Below are positions 5,092 to 6,930 of a stretch of 6,930 nt of DNA, in pieces. Made by a program: the position numbers and the translations under genes. The notes under the pieces were generated by a model. The model did no database searches. It saw nothing but the letters and a program-made list of their open reading frames with translations, and was not told the DNA's origin. Position 1 is the stretch's first letter. Each line of letters starts with the position of its first letter. The stretch is from NCBI GenBank assembly GCA_002408445.1, contig DHSK01000133.1, positions 1 to 6,930 of the forward strand, given 5' to 3'. The DNA comes from Syntrophomonas sp. UBA5288. Its GTDB lineage: Bacteria > Bacillota > Syntrophomonadia > Syntrophomonadales > Syntrophomonadaceae.

Positions 5092-6102
5092 ATGGTGGTA
5101 GTAATGAACGCTGATGCAGAAGCTGATGAAATCGAAAGGGTAAAATGGAATTTGGAACAAATGCTTTTCCGAACCCAGGTTATTTATGGCGTAAAAAGGA
5201 TAGTAATAGGTGCGATTGGGGATCAAAGGGAGGTTGATTTAAGCGAGATCGAACAAATGCCCAAAGTGGACAAGATCGTGCGAATTTCCAAACCATACAA
5301 ACTGGTGAGCAGGGAAGTAAAAGAGGATGACACGGTAATTACGATTAAAAATGCCAGTATAGGTTCAGGTACACCGGTAATTATTGCCGGTCCCTGCGCC
5401 GTGGAGTCCCAGGAGCAAATACTTGCCGCTGCCAGCTGGGTCAAAAAATCAGGCGCCCATATGTTAAGGGGCGGAGCATTCAAACCTCGCACTTCCCCCT
5501 ATTCCTTTCAGGGCATGGGGGAGGAAGGTTTAAAACTCCTGCAGGAAGCGTCTTTGCAGACCGGTTTGCCGGTTGTAACCGAAGTTATTGATGAATGGAG
5601 CCTGGAAACTGCCCTTAAATATGTTGATGTTCTACAAATTGGGGCCCGAAATATGCAAAACTTCCAGCTGCTTAAAAAAGCAGGTCAGACCAGGGTACCG
5701 ATTCTTCTGAAACGGGGTATGTCGGCCACCGTGGAAGAATGGCTCATGGCGGCTGAGTATATCAGATCGGAAGGCAACGAAAACATTATTTTATGTGAAA
5801 GGGGTATACGCACTTTCGAAACTGCCACCCGTAACACCCTTGACCTGAGCGCTGTTCCCTTAATAAAGCGTCTTAGCCATTTACCGGTCCTAGTTGACCC
5901 CAGCCATGCTACCGGCGACCGGGGCCTGGTTATTCCTATGGCACTGGCGGCTATAGCCGGCGGAGCGGACGGACTGATAATCGAAATGCATCCAGAACCA
6001 GCGAAGGCGTTGTCAGATGGGCCTCAATCCCTTGACCCGCAGCAGTTCGAGCAACTGATGCAGCGGGTGAACAGGCTTATACCATTAGTAGGTGCAAAAT
6101 AA
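5092..6102 (+). CDS. aroF: 3-deoxy-7-phosphoheptulonate (DAHP) synthase, type I-beta with N-terminal regulatory domain
   Basis: It condenses phosphoenolpyruvate and erythrose 4-phosphate to DAHP, the entry step of the shikimate pathway, in the cytoplasm. The start is ATG 5092, 9 nt after AGGAGG, giving 336 residues. Upstream in-frame codons lie inside the T-box RNA. Residues 1-68 form the ferredoxin/ACT-like domain (MVVVMNADAEADEIERV...) that in the Thermotoga maritima enzyme mediates feedback inhibition by aromatic amino acids. The barrel shows AGPCAVES (99-106), LRGGAFKPRTSPYSFQG (125-141), QIGARNMQN (182-190), LLKRGMSATVEEW (205-217), CERGIRTFE (235-243), VDPSHATGDRG (268-278) and EMHPEP (298-303). 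The metal ligands fall at Cys102, His272, Glu298 and Asp309, the numbering I recall for the T. maritima enzyme, which supports the start. It is followed after 15 nt by pheA in one operon, controlled by the Phe T-box. Confidence 0.95.
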   Translation: MVVVMNADAEADEIERVKWNLEQMLFRTQVIYGVKRIVIGAIGDQREVDLSEIEQMPKVDKIVRISKPYKLVSREVKEDDTVITIKNASIGSGTPVIIAGPCAVESQEQILAAASWVKKSGAHMLRGGAFKPRTSPYSFQGMGEEGLKLLQEASLQTGLPVVTEVIDEWSLETALKYVDVLQIGARNMQNFQLLKKAGQTRVPILLKRGMSATVEEWLMAAEYIRSEGNENIILCERGIRTFETATRNTLDLSAVPLIKRLSHLPVLVDPSHATGDRGLVIPMALAAIAGGADGLIIEMHPEPAKALSDGPQSLDPQQFEQLMQRVNRLIPLVGAK

Positions 6103-6117
6103 GGGGAGGGATGGCAC

Positions 6118-6930
6118 ATGATTAAACGTACGGCTTACCTGGGACCAAAATTAAGTTTTTGTGAGCAGGCGGCTAAGCTCCATACCGGTCAGGAGCAAGG
6201 AGAAATGTTGGAATGTTCAACTATTGCCGGTGTTTTTGCGGCGGTAGAGGAAGGGAAAGCTTGGCAAGGGATTGTGCCGATCGAAAACTCCTGTGAAGGT
6301 TCGGTCAATGAGACCCTGGATTTATTAGCTTATGATTCAGGCCTTGCTATTACCGGCGAAATAATTATGCCGGTTAAGCATCATGTTATGGTCCGGGAGG
6401 GGTTAAGAACGGAGGAGGTAACCCATATTCTGTCTCATCCGCAAGCCCTGGCTCAGTGCCGCAAGAATTTGCGTCATCATTTTCCCGGAGTGCGGTTGCG
6501 GGAGCTGCCCAGTACAGCTGAGGCCGCACGGATGGTAGCCTTATCGGATAAGCCATGGGCTGCGCTGGCCAGTGCGGGGGCAGCCGCAGCCTATGGCCTG
6601 TCTGTAATTATTCCTGACATGCATGATTATCCGAACAATGAAACTCGTTTTGTGGCCATATCCAGGGAAGCCAACGCATATGTACCCGAAAGTAAAACAT
6701 CTTTACTCATCCACACCCGAAATGTACCCGGTGCACTCTATGAGTGCCTGCATGAATTTGCGCTGAGAGAGATTAATTTAAACAAAATTGAATCCAGACC
6801 GGCCCGGACCCGTATAGGGGAGTACATGTTTTTTATTGACATTGAAGGGCATAAAGACGATGTAACGGTGCAAAGTGCTGTTGCTGCTTTATGGCAAAGT
6901 GCAGCCGCTTTACGCATACTTGGGTCTTAT
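6118..6930 (+). CDS. pheA: Prephenate dehydratase with C-terminal ACT domain (3' end outside window)
   Basis: It converts prephenate to phenylpyruvate, the last but one step to phenylalanine. The start is ATG 6118 behind GGGGAGGG (6103-6110); an ATG at 6111 directly abuts that site. The frame is open for 271 residues to the window edge. Monofunctional PheA is about 275-290 residues, so little is missing. The catalytic domain has YLGP (7-10), IVPIENSCEGSVNETLDLL (52-70), ILSHPQALAQC (104-114), STAEAA (132-137), ALASAGAAAAYGL (149-161) and NNETRF (173-178) with the catalytic Thr-Arg-Phe. The ACT domain (about 193-270) has the phenylalanine-binding GALY (205-208) and ESRP (225-228), so feedback inhibition by Phe is expected. 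One oddity is that the usual GPxGTF near the N-terminus reads GPKLSF. It shares the T-box leader and transcript with aroF. Confidence 0.95.
   Translation, partial: MIKRTAYLGPKLSFCEQAAKLHTGQEQGEMLECSTIAGVFAAVEEGKAWQGIVPIENSCEGSVNETLDLLAYDSGLAITGEIIMPVKHHVMVREGLRTEEVTHILSHPQALAQCRKNLRHHFPGVRLRELPSTAEAARMVALSDKPWAALASAGAAAAYGLSVIIPDMHDYPNNETRFVAISREANAYVPESKTSLLIHTRNVPGALYECLHEFALREINLNKIESRPARTRIGEYMFFIDIEGHKDDVTVQSAVAALWQSAAALRILGSY

Noticed and set aside
1..6930. CRISPR array, insertion sequence or phage module
   Set aside because: I found no regularly spaced direct repeats, transposase motifs, terminal inverted repeats or phage genes. The tRNA-like sequence has no att-type repeat that I can see.

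Overview
The window looks like chromosomal DNA of an anaerobic, endospore-forming Clostridia-type Firmicute; the Desulfotomaculum/Peptococcaceae group would fit, but the species cannot be named from sequence alone. The reasons are strong AGGAGG-type ribosome binding sites, a T-box leader in front of an aromatic amino acid operon, a secreted protein with a copper-amine-oxidase-type 'stalk' domain, a remnant of hcp (hybrid cluster protein), and a candidate SigmaK-type sporulation promoter.

Left part (1-1431). A decayed fragment of hcp lies on the minus strand near 77-252. A minus-strand intrinsic terminator (393-419) ends the transcript of a secreted stalk-domain protein (445-1125, minus). The AT-rich gap 1126-1431 shows no gene.

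Middle (1432-3413). An endonuclease/exonuclease/phosphatase-fold hydrolase (1432-2139, plus) runs tail to tail, with overlapping stop codons, into a cysteine-rich beta-type protein without signal peptide (2136-2663, minus). That gene has a good match to a SigmaK promoter, so a spore-surface role is a reasonable guess. A degenerate tRNA-Pro-like sequence (2818-2893) and an intrinsic terminator follow. Then comes a half-size EamA/DMT-type membrane protein (2991-3413, plus), whose 3' end overlaps the next convergent gene by 11 bp.

Right part (3403-6930). A Mur ligase of MurF type that lacks the usual N-terminal substrate domain (3403-4608, minus) is divergent from an aromatic biosynthesis operon. 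The operon has a promoter, a full T-box leader with a UUC (Phe) specifier, a first antiterminator/terminator, a second antiterminator/terminator without its own Stem I, then DAHP synthase (aroF, 5092-6102) and prephenate dehydratase (pheA, 6118 to beyond the window). AroF makes the first committed shikimate-pathway intermediate and PheA makes phenylpyruvate, so uncharged tRNA-Phe would switch on the entry step and the Phe branch together. The leader with one specifier and two serial terminators is the most unusual element of the window.
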